From: Oscillospiraceae bacterium
GTDB taxonomy: Bacteria; Bacillota; Clostridia; Oscillospirales; Ruminococcaceae
Assembly: GCA_003445125.1 (NCBI GenBank)
Contig: DLVP01000083.1
Coordinates: 1 to 5,651 of the forward strand
Length of the DNA: 5,651 bases
Direction: 5' to 3'
Shown here: positions 1 to 5,192 of the stretch, one piece after another
Layout of the letters: the number at the start of each line of letters is the position of its first letter
How positions within the stretch are numbered: position 1 is the first letter of the stretch
The notes under the pieces: generated by a model
What the model saw: only the letters and a program-made list of their open reading frames with translations
What the model was told of the DNA's origin: nothing
Databases searched by the model: none
Position numbers and translations under genes: made by a program

Positions 1-639
1 CTGACCGACGACACCTTCACCTACATTCTCGACCGTATCCAGCCCGGCCGCACCGAAAAAGACGTGATGCTGGACATGGAATTTTATATGCGCCGTCTGG
101 GAAGCGAAGGCGTATCGTTCGATTTCATCGTCGTTTCCGGCAAAAATTCCTCTCTCCCGCACGGCGTTCCCGGTGACCGCCCGATCGAAAAAGGCGATTT
201 CGTCACCATGGACTTCGGCGCCGTCTGCGGCGGCTACCGCTCCGATATGACCCGCACCGTTGCCGTCGGCTCGGTCAGCGATGAACAGCGCACCGTCTAC
301 AACACCGTGCTGAAGGCGCAACTTGCCACCATCCAAGCCATGAAAGCCGGCGAAATCTGCTGCGACATGGACAAGGTTGCCCGCGACATCATCTACGGTG
401 CCGGATACGAAGGCTGTTTCGGTCACGGTCTCGGTCATAGCGTCGGCATCGCCATCCACGAAATGCCCGTCTGCAACCCCCACTGCTCCGAAAAGCTGGA
501 AAGCGGCATGATTATGACTGTCGAACCGGGCATCTATCTGGAAAACAAATTCGGCGTGCGCATTGAGGACATGGTCTTTATCCGCGAGGACGGATGCGAC
601 GTGCTGACAAAGAGCGAGAAAAATTTGATCGTTTTGTAA
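1..639 (+). CDS. Aminopeptidase P-type (Xaa-Pro) M24 metallopeptidase, 5'-truncated
   Basis: This is the C-terminal catalytic 'pita-bread' domain of an M24 Xaa-Pro aminopeptidase/dipeptidase. The family removes N-terminal residues ahead of proline in the cytoplasm using two metal ions, usually Mn or Co. The frame is open from base 1, giving 212 residues before TAA. Full-length relatives have about 350-360, so the N-terminal domain lies outside the window; the GTG at 64 is internal. All five expected metal ligands are visible: Asp in MDFG (211-213), Asp in SDMTRT (244-246), the second His of HGLGHSVG (436-438), Glu in VEPGIY (523-525) and Glu in RIED (565-567). The supporting histidines at 424-426 and 457-459 are also present. 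The domain is therefore intact and probably active. efp follows after 79 nt, the yqhT-efp order known in Bacillus subtilis. No terminator is visible after the stop, so readthrough into efp is possible. Xaa-Pro aminopeptidase (pepP) versus prolidase (pepQ) cannot be settled from this domain alone. Confidence 0.95.
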   Translation: MTDDTFTYILDRIQPGRTEKDVMLDMEFYMRRLGSEGVSFDFIVVSGKNSSLPHGVPGDRPIEKGDFVTMDFGAVCGGYRSDMTRTVAVGSVSDEQRTVYNTVLKAQLATIQAMKAGEICCDMDKVARDIIYGAGYEGCFGHGLGHSVGIAIHEMPVCNPHCSEKLESGMIMTVEPGIYLENKFGVRIEDMVFIREDGCDVLTKSEKNLIVL

Positions 640-646
640 AAAACAC

Positions 647-675
647 TTGAAAAATGGGAATAAATAGGGTATTAT
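647..675 (+). promoter_or_regulatory. Putative sigma-A promoter of efp
   Basis: TTGAAA (647-652) and TATTAT (670-675) are separated by 17 bp and lie in the AT-rich gap just after the peptidase stop codon. Each hexamer matches consensus at 5 of 6 positions. A perfect TATAAT occurs at 678-683 but has no good -35 at the right distance. Transcription would start near 682, giving an efp leader of about 36 nt. This suggests efp can be expressed independently of the upstream peptidase. Confidence 0.6.
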
Positions 676-718
676 ATTATAATGTAGAATTCTGATTTAT
701 AATCTGGAGGTTTTATAC

Positions 719-1276
719 ATGGTAGTAGCAGGCGATTTCAGAAACGGCGTTACGTTCGACATGGACGGACAGGTCTATCAGATCATCGAGTTCCAGCACG
801 TAAAGCCCGGCAAAGGTGCTGCGTTTGTCCGCACCAAGATCCGCAACGTCATCTCCGGTGCCGTTGTCGAAAGAACGTTCAACCCCTCGGACAAGTTCCC
901 GACCGCTTACATTGAGAGACGCGATATGCAGTATCTCTATGCGGACGGCGATCTGTACTATTTCATGGACAATGAAACATACGAGAACATTCCGATCAAC
1001 CGCGACAAGCTCGGCGACAACTTCAAGTTTGTCAAAGAAAACACCGACGTCAAGGTTCTTTCCTACAAGGGCGTTGTCTTCGGCGTGGAGCCGCCGTATT
1101 TCATCGAGCTTCAGGTCACCAAGACCGAGCCCGGCGTCCGCGGCGATACTGCCACCAACGTCACCAAACCCGCTACGTTGGAAACCGGTGCCGAAATCCG
1201 CGTGCCGATCTTCATCAATGAAGGCGATATGATCCGCGTGGACACCAGAACCGGTGAATATATGGAGCGTGCATAA
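719..1276 (+). CDS. efp: Elongation factor P
   Basis: Elongation factor P binds between the ribosomal P and E sites and relieves stalling at consecutive prolines. The 185-residue product is the usual family length. It shows the expected order: an N-terminal KOW-like domain (about 3-62), a middle OB fold (about 66-125) and a C-terminal OB fold (about 128-184). The C-terminal fold contains the conserved stretch around [11 protein letters not shown] and the [16 protein letters not shown] region. The loop residue modified in many bacteria is Lys32, in PGKG. In B. subtilis this lysine carries a 5-aminopentanol group and in E. coli a beta-lysyl group; no modification gene is in the window, so the chemistry here is unknown. 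The start is set by GGAGG at 706-710, 8 nt before ATG. A promoter lies just upstream, and the next gene begins 45 nt downstream on the same strand, probably in the same transcript. Confidence 0.98.
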   Translation: MVVAGDFRNGVTFDMDGQVYQIIEFQHVKPGKGAAFVRTKIRNVISGAVVERTFNPSDKFPTAYIERRDMQYLYADGDLYYFMDNETYENIPINRDKLGDNFKFVKENTDVKVLSYKGVVFGVEPPYFIELQVTKTEPGVRGDTATNVTKPATLETGAEIRVPIFINEGDMIRVDTRTGEYMERA

Positions 1277-1293
1277 CCTGACACAGGTTGTGC
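1271..1293 (+). other. Stem-loop spanning the efp stop codon
   Basis: The arms GCATAACCTG (1271-1280) and CAGGTTGTGC (1284-1293) form a 10-bp stem with one T:G wobble and a 3-nt ACA loop. The stem includes the efp TAA stop (1274-1276). No T-run follows, so it is not an intrinsic terminator. It could influence mRNA processing, stability or coupling to the next gene, but could also be chance. Confidence 0.4.
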
Positions 1294-1321
1294 CATACTA
1301 CCCGAACAGGAGGATTGTATT

Positions 1322-1777
1322 ATGACTTTATCCGAAAAAGCCGCGTATATCAAAGGACTGGCAGAAGGCATGGAGCTGGACACTGCCAGCAAAGAAGGCA
1401 AAATTCTGAAGAGCATCATCGATTTTCTGGAAGACGCCGCTATGTCTGTGGAAGATCTGGAGACTGTCTGCGACGATATTCAGGGACAGGTCGATGAAAT
1501 CGACGAAGACCTCGGCACGCTGGAAGAAGATTTCTACGGCGACGAGGACGACGATTGCTGCTGCGGATGCGACGATGACGATGACGACTGTGACTGCGAC
1601 GATCTGACCTATCAGGTCACCTGCCCCGCTTGCCACAAGGACATCGTGATCGATGAGGACATCATCAACGAAGGACACATTGAGTGCCCGAACTGCGGCG
1701 AGCTGCTGGAATTCGACATTGATGAGGACGATGACTGCGACTGCGGTTGCTGCCATCACGATCATGACGACGAATAA
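1322..1777 (+). CDS. Acidic Cys-rich zinc-ribbon protein, CD1247 N-terminal domain-like
   Basis: This 151-residue, very acidic protein has no firmly known function. Residues 1-72 look helical (EKAAYIKGLAEGMELD, then KEGKILKSIIDFLEDAA, then an acidic stretch ending LEEDFYGDEDDD). They resemble the N-terminal domain that databases name after Clostridioides difficile CD1247; this is from memory, not a search. A zinc ribbon follows with CPAC (101-104) and CPNC (122-125), 17 residues apart. Asp/Cys clusters flank it: Cys79, 80, 81, 83, 90 and 92 within a run of Asp before it, and Cys139, 141, 143, 144 with His145, 146 and 148 at the C-terminus. No signal peptide or membrane segment is seen, so it is probably cytoplasmic. 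AGGAGG (1308-1313) lies 8 nt before the ATG. The gene sits 45 nt after efp and a terminator follows, so efp and this gene likely form one unit. A metal-binding or transcription/translation-related role is inference only. Confidence 0.85.
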   Translation: MTLSEKAAYIKGLAEGMELDTASKEGKILKSIIDFLEDAAMSVEDLETVCDDIQGQVDEIDEDLGTLEEDFYGDEDDDCCCGCDDDDDDCDCDDLTYQVTCPACHKDIVIDEDIINEGHIECPNCGELLEFDIDEDDDCDCGCCHHDHDDE

Positions 1778-1791
1778 GAAACTCTGCATCT

Positions 1792-1823
1792 AAAAAAACG
1801 GGAACGATTGTTCCCGTTTTTTT
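1792..1823 (+). terminator. Strong intrinsic terminator after the efp operon
   Basis: CGGGAAC (1799-1805) and GTTCCCG (1810-1816) form a perfect 7-bp stem with a GATT loop. A run of seven A precedes it and seven T follow (1817-1823). The A-run could extend the stem and would also make the element work on the opposite strand. It ends the efp/zinc-ribbon unit. The next gene's Shine-Dalgarno begins at 1827, only three bases after the T-run. Confidence 0.92.
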
Positions 1824-1839
1824 CTTAAGGAGGATTTTT

Positions 1840-2649
1840 ATGACATTTCCGATCGACCATGACCTTCATATTCATTCCCGGCTTTCCACCTGTTCCTCCG
1901 ATCCCGAGCAAACCACAGCGGCACTCCTGCAATACAGCAAAGGCAACGGGTTTTCCGATCTCTGCCTGACCGATCACCTGTGGGATTCGGCGGTGCCGGG
2001 TGCAAGCGAATGGTACCGTCCTCAGAGCATCGAACACGTGCGGCAGTCACTGCCACTCCCGCAGGACGACCGGGTGCGTTTTCATTTCGGGTGTGAAACG
2101 GAGCTTGACCGTCATCTGACACTCGCACTCGCTCCGGAGCACTTCGGACTGTTTGATTTTATTATTGTTCCCACTACCCACCTGCATGCAAGAGGTCTGA
2201 CTCTGAGCGAAGAGGACGCCGATGCGCCGCTCTCCCGCCGTGCCGAGCTGTATGTGCAGCGGCTGGACGCAGTGCTTCACATGGCGCTGCCGTTTTCCAA
2301 GGTCGGCATTGCCCATCTGACCTGTCCGCTCCTTGCCGCCGATCATCCGCACGACCACATCGACGTACTGAACATGATCGGAGACGACGTATTTTCCGAG
2401 CTGTTTTCCCGTGCTGCACAGGTCGGGGTGGGAATTGAGCTGAATTTCCCGTTTGAACGCTATGAAGGGCAGGACCTTGAGGATGTCCTGCGTCCGTATC
2501 GGATTGCCAAAGAGCGCGGCTGTAAATTCTATTTCGGCAGTGACGCCCATCACCCGAAGGATTTGCTTCCTGCCCGCGCGCGGTTTGCCAATACCGCGAA
2601 AGCGCTCTCCCTTTCGGAAAATGACCGTTTTTTCCCGTTTGCGAAATAA
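1840..2649 (+). CDS. PHP-domain metal-dependent phosphoesterase (histidinol-phosphatase-like)
   Basis: A 269-residue PHP-family hydrolase, a TIM-barrel-like enzyme with a multi-metal site that usually cleaves phosphate esters. The expected motifs appear in order: HxH at His10/His12 (DLHIHS), TDH at Asp45/His46, GCETE with Glu86, TTHLH with His114, GIAHL with His159, and GSDAHH with Asp235/His237 near the C-terminus. The metal site therefore looks complete. The length matches HisJ-type histidinol-phosphatases (about 268 residues in B. subtilis), but no histidine-biosynthesis gene is nearby, so the substrate is open. A tyrosine phosphatase or nucleotide phosphoesterase is equally possible. There is no signal peptide, so it is likely cytoplasmic. 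AAGGAGG (1827-1833) sits 6 nt before the ATG, directly behind a terminator. No promoter lies between, so expression must come from readthrough or from a promoter inside the preceding gene. A hairpin follows the stop. Confidence 0.9.
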   Translation: MTFPIDHDLHIHSRLSTCSSDPEQTTAALLQYSKGNGFSDLCLTDHLWDSAVPGASEWYRPQSIEHVRQSLPLPQDDRVRFHFGCETELDRHLTLALAPEHFGLFDFIIVPTTHLHARGLTLSEEDADAPLSRRAELYVQRLDAVLHMALPFSKVGIAHLTCPLLAADHPHDHIDVLNMIGDDVFSELFSRAAQVGVGIELNFPFERYEGQDLEDVLRPYRIAKERGCKFYFGSDAHHPKDLLPARARFANTAKALSLSENDRFFPFAK

Positions 2650-2665
2650 ACGTTCTTGTCTGTTC

Positions 2666-2699
2666 CGCGCCGACGGATTTCCGTCGGCGCGTGGCTTTT
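2666..2699 (+). terminator. Probable terminator after the PHP gene
   Basis: CGCGCCGACGG (2666-2676) and its perfect complement (2681-2691) make an 11-bp GC-rich stem with an ATTT loop, 16 nt after the PHP stop codon. The T-run is offset by four bases and short (TGGCTTTTCTT), so termination may be less efficient than at the other two terminators. The position just behind a + strand gene and facing a convergent gene supports the call. Confidence 0.7.
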
Positions 2700-3065
2700 C
2701 TTCGGTTACGGATTTTGGGCGTGCACGGCTGGGCTGTGCTTTCCGACAATCCGCCCACAATTTGAAAAGACTGCGGCTTTTTCTCCGCTGTAAACCCCGC
2801 TTGAAATCCGCAAAATTACACGCTTCCACGCACGGTCGTTTCTCCATCAGGAAACCAACCGTTTTTACAAATGCGGAAATTCTTTCACATTTCCTTCCGG
2901 CTAAAATTTCTTCCCGTGTTTTCCTGTCTCCGCACATTTTTGTCCGCACAAAATTCCCATTGTCGCGCTCTTTTTCGATCGGATAACCCGGCGGGCATTT
3001 TTCGGAAAGTTTATTTTCCGGCAGAAAAAATTTTCCCCCATTTCCGAAAGAGCCAAAATACGCAT
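2700..3065. other. Non-coding stretch between convergent genes
   Basis: No convincing gene is seen on either strand in these roughly 366 bases. Open frames crossing it lack a Shine-Dalgarno and give Arg/Lys/Ser-rich translations typical of non-coding DNA. The + strand is pyrimidine-leaning, especially 2880-2975. Minor structures are a weak hairpin CGGAAA/TTTCCG (3003-3008 with 3015-3020), a 9-nt inverted pair (3000-3008 and 3041-3049), and TCCGCACA twice, 14 nt apart (2929-2936 and 2943-2950). No known RNA family or clear promoter was recognised. Confidence 0.5.
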
Positions 3066-3096
3066 AAAAAGCGGCAACACGAAGTGTTGCCGCTTT
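3066..3096 (-). terminator. Intrinsic terminator of the Na/Pi cotransporter gene
   Basis: A perfect 13-bp inverted repeat pairs 3068-3080 (AAAGCGGCAACAC) with 3084-3096 (GTGTTGCCGCTTT) around a 3-nt GAA loop. Read on the - strand, the stem runs into CTTTTT, a usable T-run, about 48 nt after the transporter's stop codon. On the + strand the tail is TTTCCGATTT, so it works better for the - strand gene but may also stop transcription arriving from the left. Confidence 0.88.
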
Positions 3097-3143
3097 CCGA
3101 TTTGTATATTCTCTTGTATTTTATACGTTTTGCAATTTTCAAA

Positions 3144-4910
3144 TTATTCTTGCGGTAATTTGTAGCTTTCTTTATACAATTCGTATTGTGCTTCAAAGCC
3201 GGCATCCGATTTTTTCAGTTCATGCAAATACTCATGCGCATCCATCTCGTTTTTGTCGATCTCAATCAGCGCCACCGCAATATTGGAGCAGTGATCCGAC
3301 ACACGCTCATAATTTGTCAGCAGGTCGGACAGAATAATACCGGATTCCACCGAGCATTCCCCGCTTTTCAGCCGCTCCACGTGCCGCGATTTCATTGTTG
3401 CCGTCAATGTATCGATTACCTGCTCCAGCGGTTCCACCTGCCGTGCCAGTGCCAAATCGCCCGTTTTAAACGCTTTCACCGTCAATTCCAGAATATCGCG
3501 GATTGCCGCATCCAGCACGCGGAATTCCTCGGTTGCTTTCACGGAAAACGACAGGTTCTTGTCGTGCATTCCCTGCGCCGCAAACGCGATATTCATCGCG
3601 TGGTCGCCGATACGTTCAAAATCGCTGACCGTATTGAGCAGCTTGGAAATTTCCCTTCCGTCCCGATCGGAAATATCCTTTCCCGACAGGCGCACGAGGT
3701 AAGTACTGAGTTTATCCTCATACTGATCCAGGCTTTCTTCCTTCTGCACCACGTCGTCAAAATTTTCGCCCTTGAAGGAGAAAATCAGTCCAATGGATTC
3801 CAGAAACGTCTTTTTGGCAAGGGACGCCATGCGGCAGGTCTGATTATTACATTCTGCCACCGCAAAGGAAGGCGTTTGCAGCAGACGTTCATCAATGAGC
3901 GTATATTCCTCCGCTTCTCCGTCGTGACGGTCGCGGACAAGAAAATTCGCCAGTTTTTCCAGCTGCTTCGGGAACGGAAGCAGGATCAGCGTGTTCAGAA
4001 TATTGAACACCGAATGGCACAGCGCCACGCCGAACGGGTTGATGTTTTCCCTCATGAACGGCATATCAATAAACAGCTGCGGCACATACAGAAGCACCAT
4101 GAACACCAACATTCCGATGATTTTGATGCTCACATGTACAACTGCCACGCGTTTTGCTTTTTTATTGACCCCAAAGCTCGACAGCAATGCCGTCGCACAG
4201 GTGCCGATATTCAAACCGAGAACCAGCGGAATCGCCATGGAATAAGAAATCTTTCCCGCCATGGACAGCGCCTGCAGAATGCCTATCGAAGCCGCCGAGC
4301 TCTGAATGATTCCCGTAAACACCGTACCGATCACGACACCAAGCACCGGATTGTCAAACAGCGTCAGGATACGGGAAAACTGCTCGCTTTCGCTGAGTGG
4401 TTTGACCGCGTCGCTCATCAGCTCCATGCCGAACATCAGCACAGCAAATCCGACAAAGATCGTGCCGATATCCTTGCGCCTTTTCTTTTTGGACATCATG
4501 ATCATCACAATGCCGACAAACGCCAGTATTCCCGAAAAATTGGACGGTTTGATGATCTCGATGAAGAAATTATCCGCATCGCCGATCGCGGACAGTGACG
4601 TAATCCACGCCGTAACCGTCGTGCCGATATTGGACCCGAAAATCACGCTGATAGTCTGACCGAGCTCCATAATTCCGGAGTTGACAAGTCCGACCAGCAT
4701 GACCGTCATCGCGGAGGACGACTGGATCGCAATGGTGATCCCCGCACCGAGCAGGATTCCCGTGAATGAATTGGACGTCATTTTTTTGAGCATCTGCTCC
4801 AATTTTCCACCCGCCAGCTTTTTCAGTCCGCCGGACATGACATCCATGCCGTACAGGAAAAACGCCAACCCGCACAGCAGCCGAATGATTGCAAAGACAA
4901 CATCGTTCAT
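3144..4910 (-). CDS. Na/Pi-cotransporter family protein with C-terminal PhoU domain
   Basis: A 588-residue integral membrane protein of the Na+/phosphate cotransporter II (NptA/YjbB) family fused to a cytoplasmic PhoU-like domain, a common bacterial architecture. The membrane part (about 1-325) holds two related halves. Half one has QSSSA at 63-67 and GSNIGTTVTA at 92-101; half two has QSSAA at 203-207 and GLNIGTCATA at 232-241. These are the family's substrate and Na+ binding repeats. Roughly eight or nine hydrophobic segments are visible. The PhoU part (about 355-560) has two helical repeats with acidic metal-binding motifs ERIGDH (432-437) and ERVSDH (535-540). Some relatives import phosphate and E. 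coli YjbB exports it, so direction is unknown here. I chose ATG at 4910 over a frame reaching 5057 because GGGGAG lies 5 nt upstream, the family similarity starts there, and the likely promoter falls inside the longer frame. It is monocistronic and divergent from a polysaccharide deacetylase. Confidence 0.95.
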   Translation of the reverse strand: MNDVVFAIIRLLCGLAFFLYGMDVMSGGLKKLAGGKLEQMLKKMTSNSFTGILLGAGITIAIQSSSAMTVMLVGLVNSGIMELGQTISVIFGSNIGTTVTAWITSLSAIGDADNFFIEIIKPSNFSGILAFVGIVMIMMSKKKRRKDIGTIFVGFAVLMFGMELMSDAVKPLSESEQFSRILTLFDNPVLGVVIGTVFTGIIQSSAASIGILQALSMAGKISYSMAIPLVLGLNIGTCATALLSSFGVNKKAKRVAVVHVSIKIIGMLVFMVLLYVPQLFIDMPFMRENINPFGVALCHSVFNILNTLILLPFPKQLEKLANFLVRDRHDGEAEEYTLIDERLLQTPSFAVAECNNQTCRMASLAKKTFLESIGLIFSFKGENFDDVVQKEESLDQYEDKLSTYLVRLSGKDISDRDGREISKLLNTVSDFERIGDHAMNIAFAAQGMHDKNLSFSVKATEEFRVLDAAIRDILELTVKAFKTGDLALARQVEPLEQVIDTLTATMKSRHVERLKSGECSVESGIILSDLLTNYERVSDHCSNIAVALIEIDKNEMDAHEYLHELKKSDAGFEAQYELYKESYKLPQE

Positions 4911-4915
4911 TTTTT

Positions 4916-4921
4916 CTCCCC
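4916..4921 (-). promoter_or_regulatory. Ribosome binding site that sets the transporter start
   Basis: Read on the - strand, GGGGAG stands 5 nt before the ATG at 4910. No comparable site precedes the 49-codon upstream extension of the frame, which begins at 5057. This supports the 588-residue product. Confidence 0.75.
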
Positions 4922-4947
4922 GGCACAGCTCCCCGGTTGCACCTGAT

Positions 4948-4964
4948 TTTACAAACTTTTTACA
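4948..4964 (+). promoter_or_regulatory. TTTACA-N5-TTTACA direct repeat (PhoP-box-like)
   Basis: Two identical hexamers TTTACA (4948-4953 and 4959-4964) are separated by AACTT, an 11-bp period. In B. subtilis the phosphate-starvation regulator PhoP binds TT(A/C/T)ACA-type repeats with this spacing, usually four copies. Flanking positions in phase (4937-4942 and 4970-4975) match poorly. The repeat lies just downstream of the inferred transcription start of the phosphate-transporter gene, a position more suited to repression than activation. No PhoP gene is in the window. Confidence 0.35.
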
Positions 4965-4974
4965 TAACACTATC

Positions 4975-5003
4975 AGTATACCAACTTTTCCGCGTCTCTG
5001 CAA
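4975..5003 (-). promoter_or_regulatory. Promoter of the Na/Pi cotransporter gene
   Basis: On the - strand TTGCAG (5003-4998) and TATACT (4980-4975) are separated by exactly 17 bp. TGG immediately precedes the -10, giving an extended TGnTATACT element that compensates for the poor -35. Transcription would start near 4968, with a leader of about 58 nt before the ATG at 4910. Confidence 0.7.
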
Positions 5004-5046
5004 GACTTTTTCAGGATTTTGACATATTCCACAACACCCTCTGAAA

Positions 5047-5061
5047 AATTTTGTCAAAATT
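5047..5061. promoter_or_regulatory. 15-bp palindrome in the divergent promoter region
   Basis: AATTTTG and CAAAATT form a perfect 7-bp inverted repeat around a single T. It sits 13 bp upstream of the first deacetylase -35 box and 43 bp upstream of the transporter -35 box. The shape fits a dimeric regulator's operator, but AT-rich palindromes also arise by chance and no known consensus was recognised. Confidence 0.35.
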
Positions 5062-5074
5062 CGGCGAATGCCTG

Positions 5075-5103
5075 TTGAAATTCCTCTCCCAACCCGCTAT
5101 AAT
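5075..5103 (+). promoter_or_regulatory. Deacetylase promoter P1
   Basis: TTGAAA (5075-5080), a 17-bp spacer and a perfect TATAAT (5098-5103) form a near-consensus sigma-A promoter. Transcription would start near 5110, about 83 nt before the deacetylase ATG. Confidence 0.8.
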
Positions 5104-5131
5104 AGAAATATCAATAAAATTCGCGAAAAAT

Positions 5132-5147
5132 GTTGACATTTGTCTAC
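5132..5147 (+). promoter_or_regulatory. CopY/BlaI-type operator-like sequence over the P2 -35 box
   Basis: GTTGACATTTGTCTAC contains the dyad GACA-TT-TGTC (5135-5144). It matches the cop-box pattern RNYKACANNTGTMRNY, as I recall it, at all but one constrained position. It overlaps the -35 box, where a repressor would act. Half the dyad is already explained by the TTGACA hexamer, P1 lacks it, and no such regulator gene is nearby. Confidence 0.2.
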
Positions 5148-5161
5148 CGTTTAGTTATACT
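5133..5161 (+). promoter_or_regulatory. Deacetylase promoter P2
   Basis: A perfect TTGACA (5133-5138), a 17-bp spacer and TATACT (5156-5161) make a strong sigma-A promoter. The inferred start near 5168 gives a short leader of about 25 nt with AAGGAGG at 5178-5184. Two strong tandem promoters suggest steady, high expression unless a repressor acts here. Confidence 0.85.
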
Positions 5162-5192
5162 GGAAACAGTTCCCGTCAAGGAGGTTCTGTTT

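Larger units (their letters stand above)
5056..5161 (+). repeat. Tandem promoter module with TTCG/CGAA dyads
   Basis: Two similar modules lie about 58 bp apart. Each has AAAATTCG, a TTCG/CGAA dyad, then GTTGAAATT or GTTGACATT, then a -10 box. Dyad one is TTCGGCGAA (5060-5068, one central base). Dyad two is TTCGCGAA (5120-5127, no central base). They end 6 and 5 bp before their -35 boxes. The shared order suggests a duplicated promoter with a conserved binding site, though the similarity is short. Confidence 0.4.

Noticed and set aside
678..683. Perfect TATAAT upstream of efp as the main -10 box
   Set aside because: The hexamer 17 bp upstream (TGGGAA, 655-660) is a poor -35. TTGAAA at 647 pairs at the correct spacing with TATTAT at 670-675 instead.
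816..1232. 138-codon alternative frame inside efp
   Set aside because: It lies wholly within a full-length, intact efp in another frame and is Ser/Arg-rich without domains.
1328..1789. 153-codon antisense frame with a hydrophobic, membrane-like translation
   Set aside because: The Val/Ile runs are simply the complement of the Asp codons (GAC/GAT) in the acidic zinc-ribbon gene. No ribosome binding site was noted.
2047..2949. 300-codon antisense frame across the PHP gene and the gene-free tract
   Set aside because: It overlaps a gene with intact PHP motifs, has no good Shine-Dalgarno before its ATG, and gives a Lys/Arg-rich sequence without a recognisable domain.
2453..2986. 177-codon + strand frame overlapping the PHP gene end
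   Set aside because: It crosses the terminator-like hairpin at 2666-2691, is Arg/Ser-rich and matches nothing known to me. Most likely not coding.
3186..4598. 470-codon open frame antisense to the transporter gene
   Set aside because: The translation is rich in His, Arg and Gln with no domain resemblance, and no Shine-Dalgarno is seen. The opposite strand encodes a clear Na/Pi cotransporter-PhoU protein, so this is a shadow of its codon usage.
4911..5057. 49-codon N-terminal extension of the transporter
   Set aside because: It has no ribosome binding site, contains the likely promoter (4975-5003), and does not resemble the family N-terminus, which starts at the ATG at 4910.
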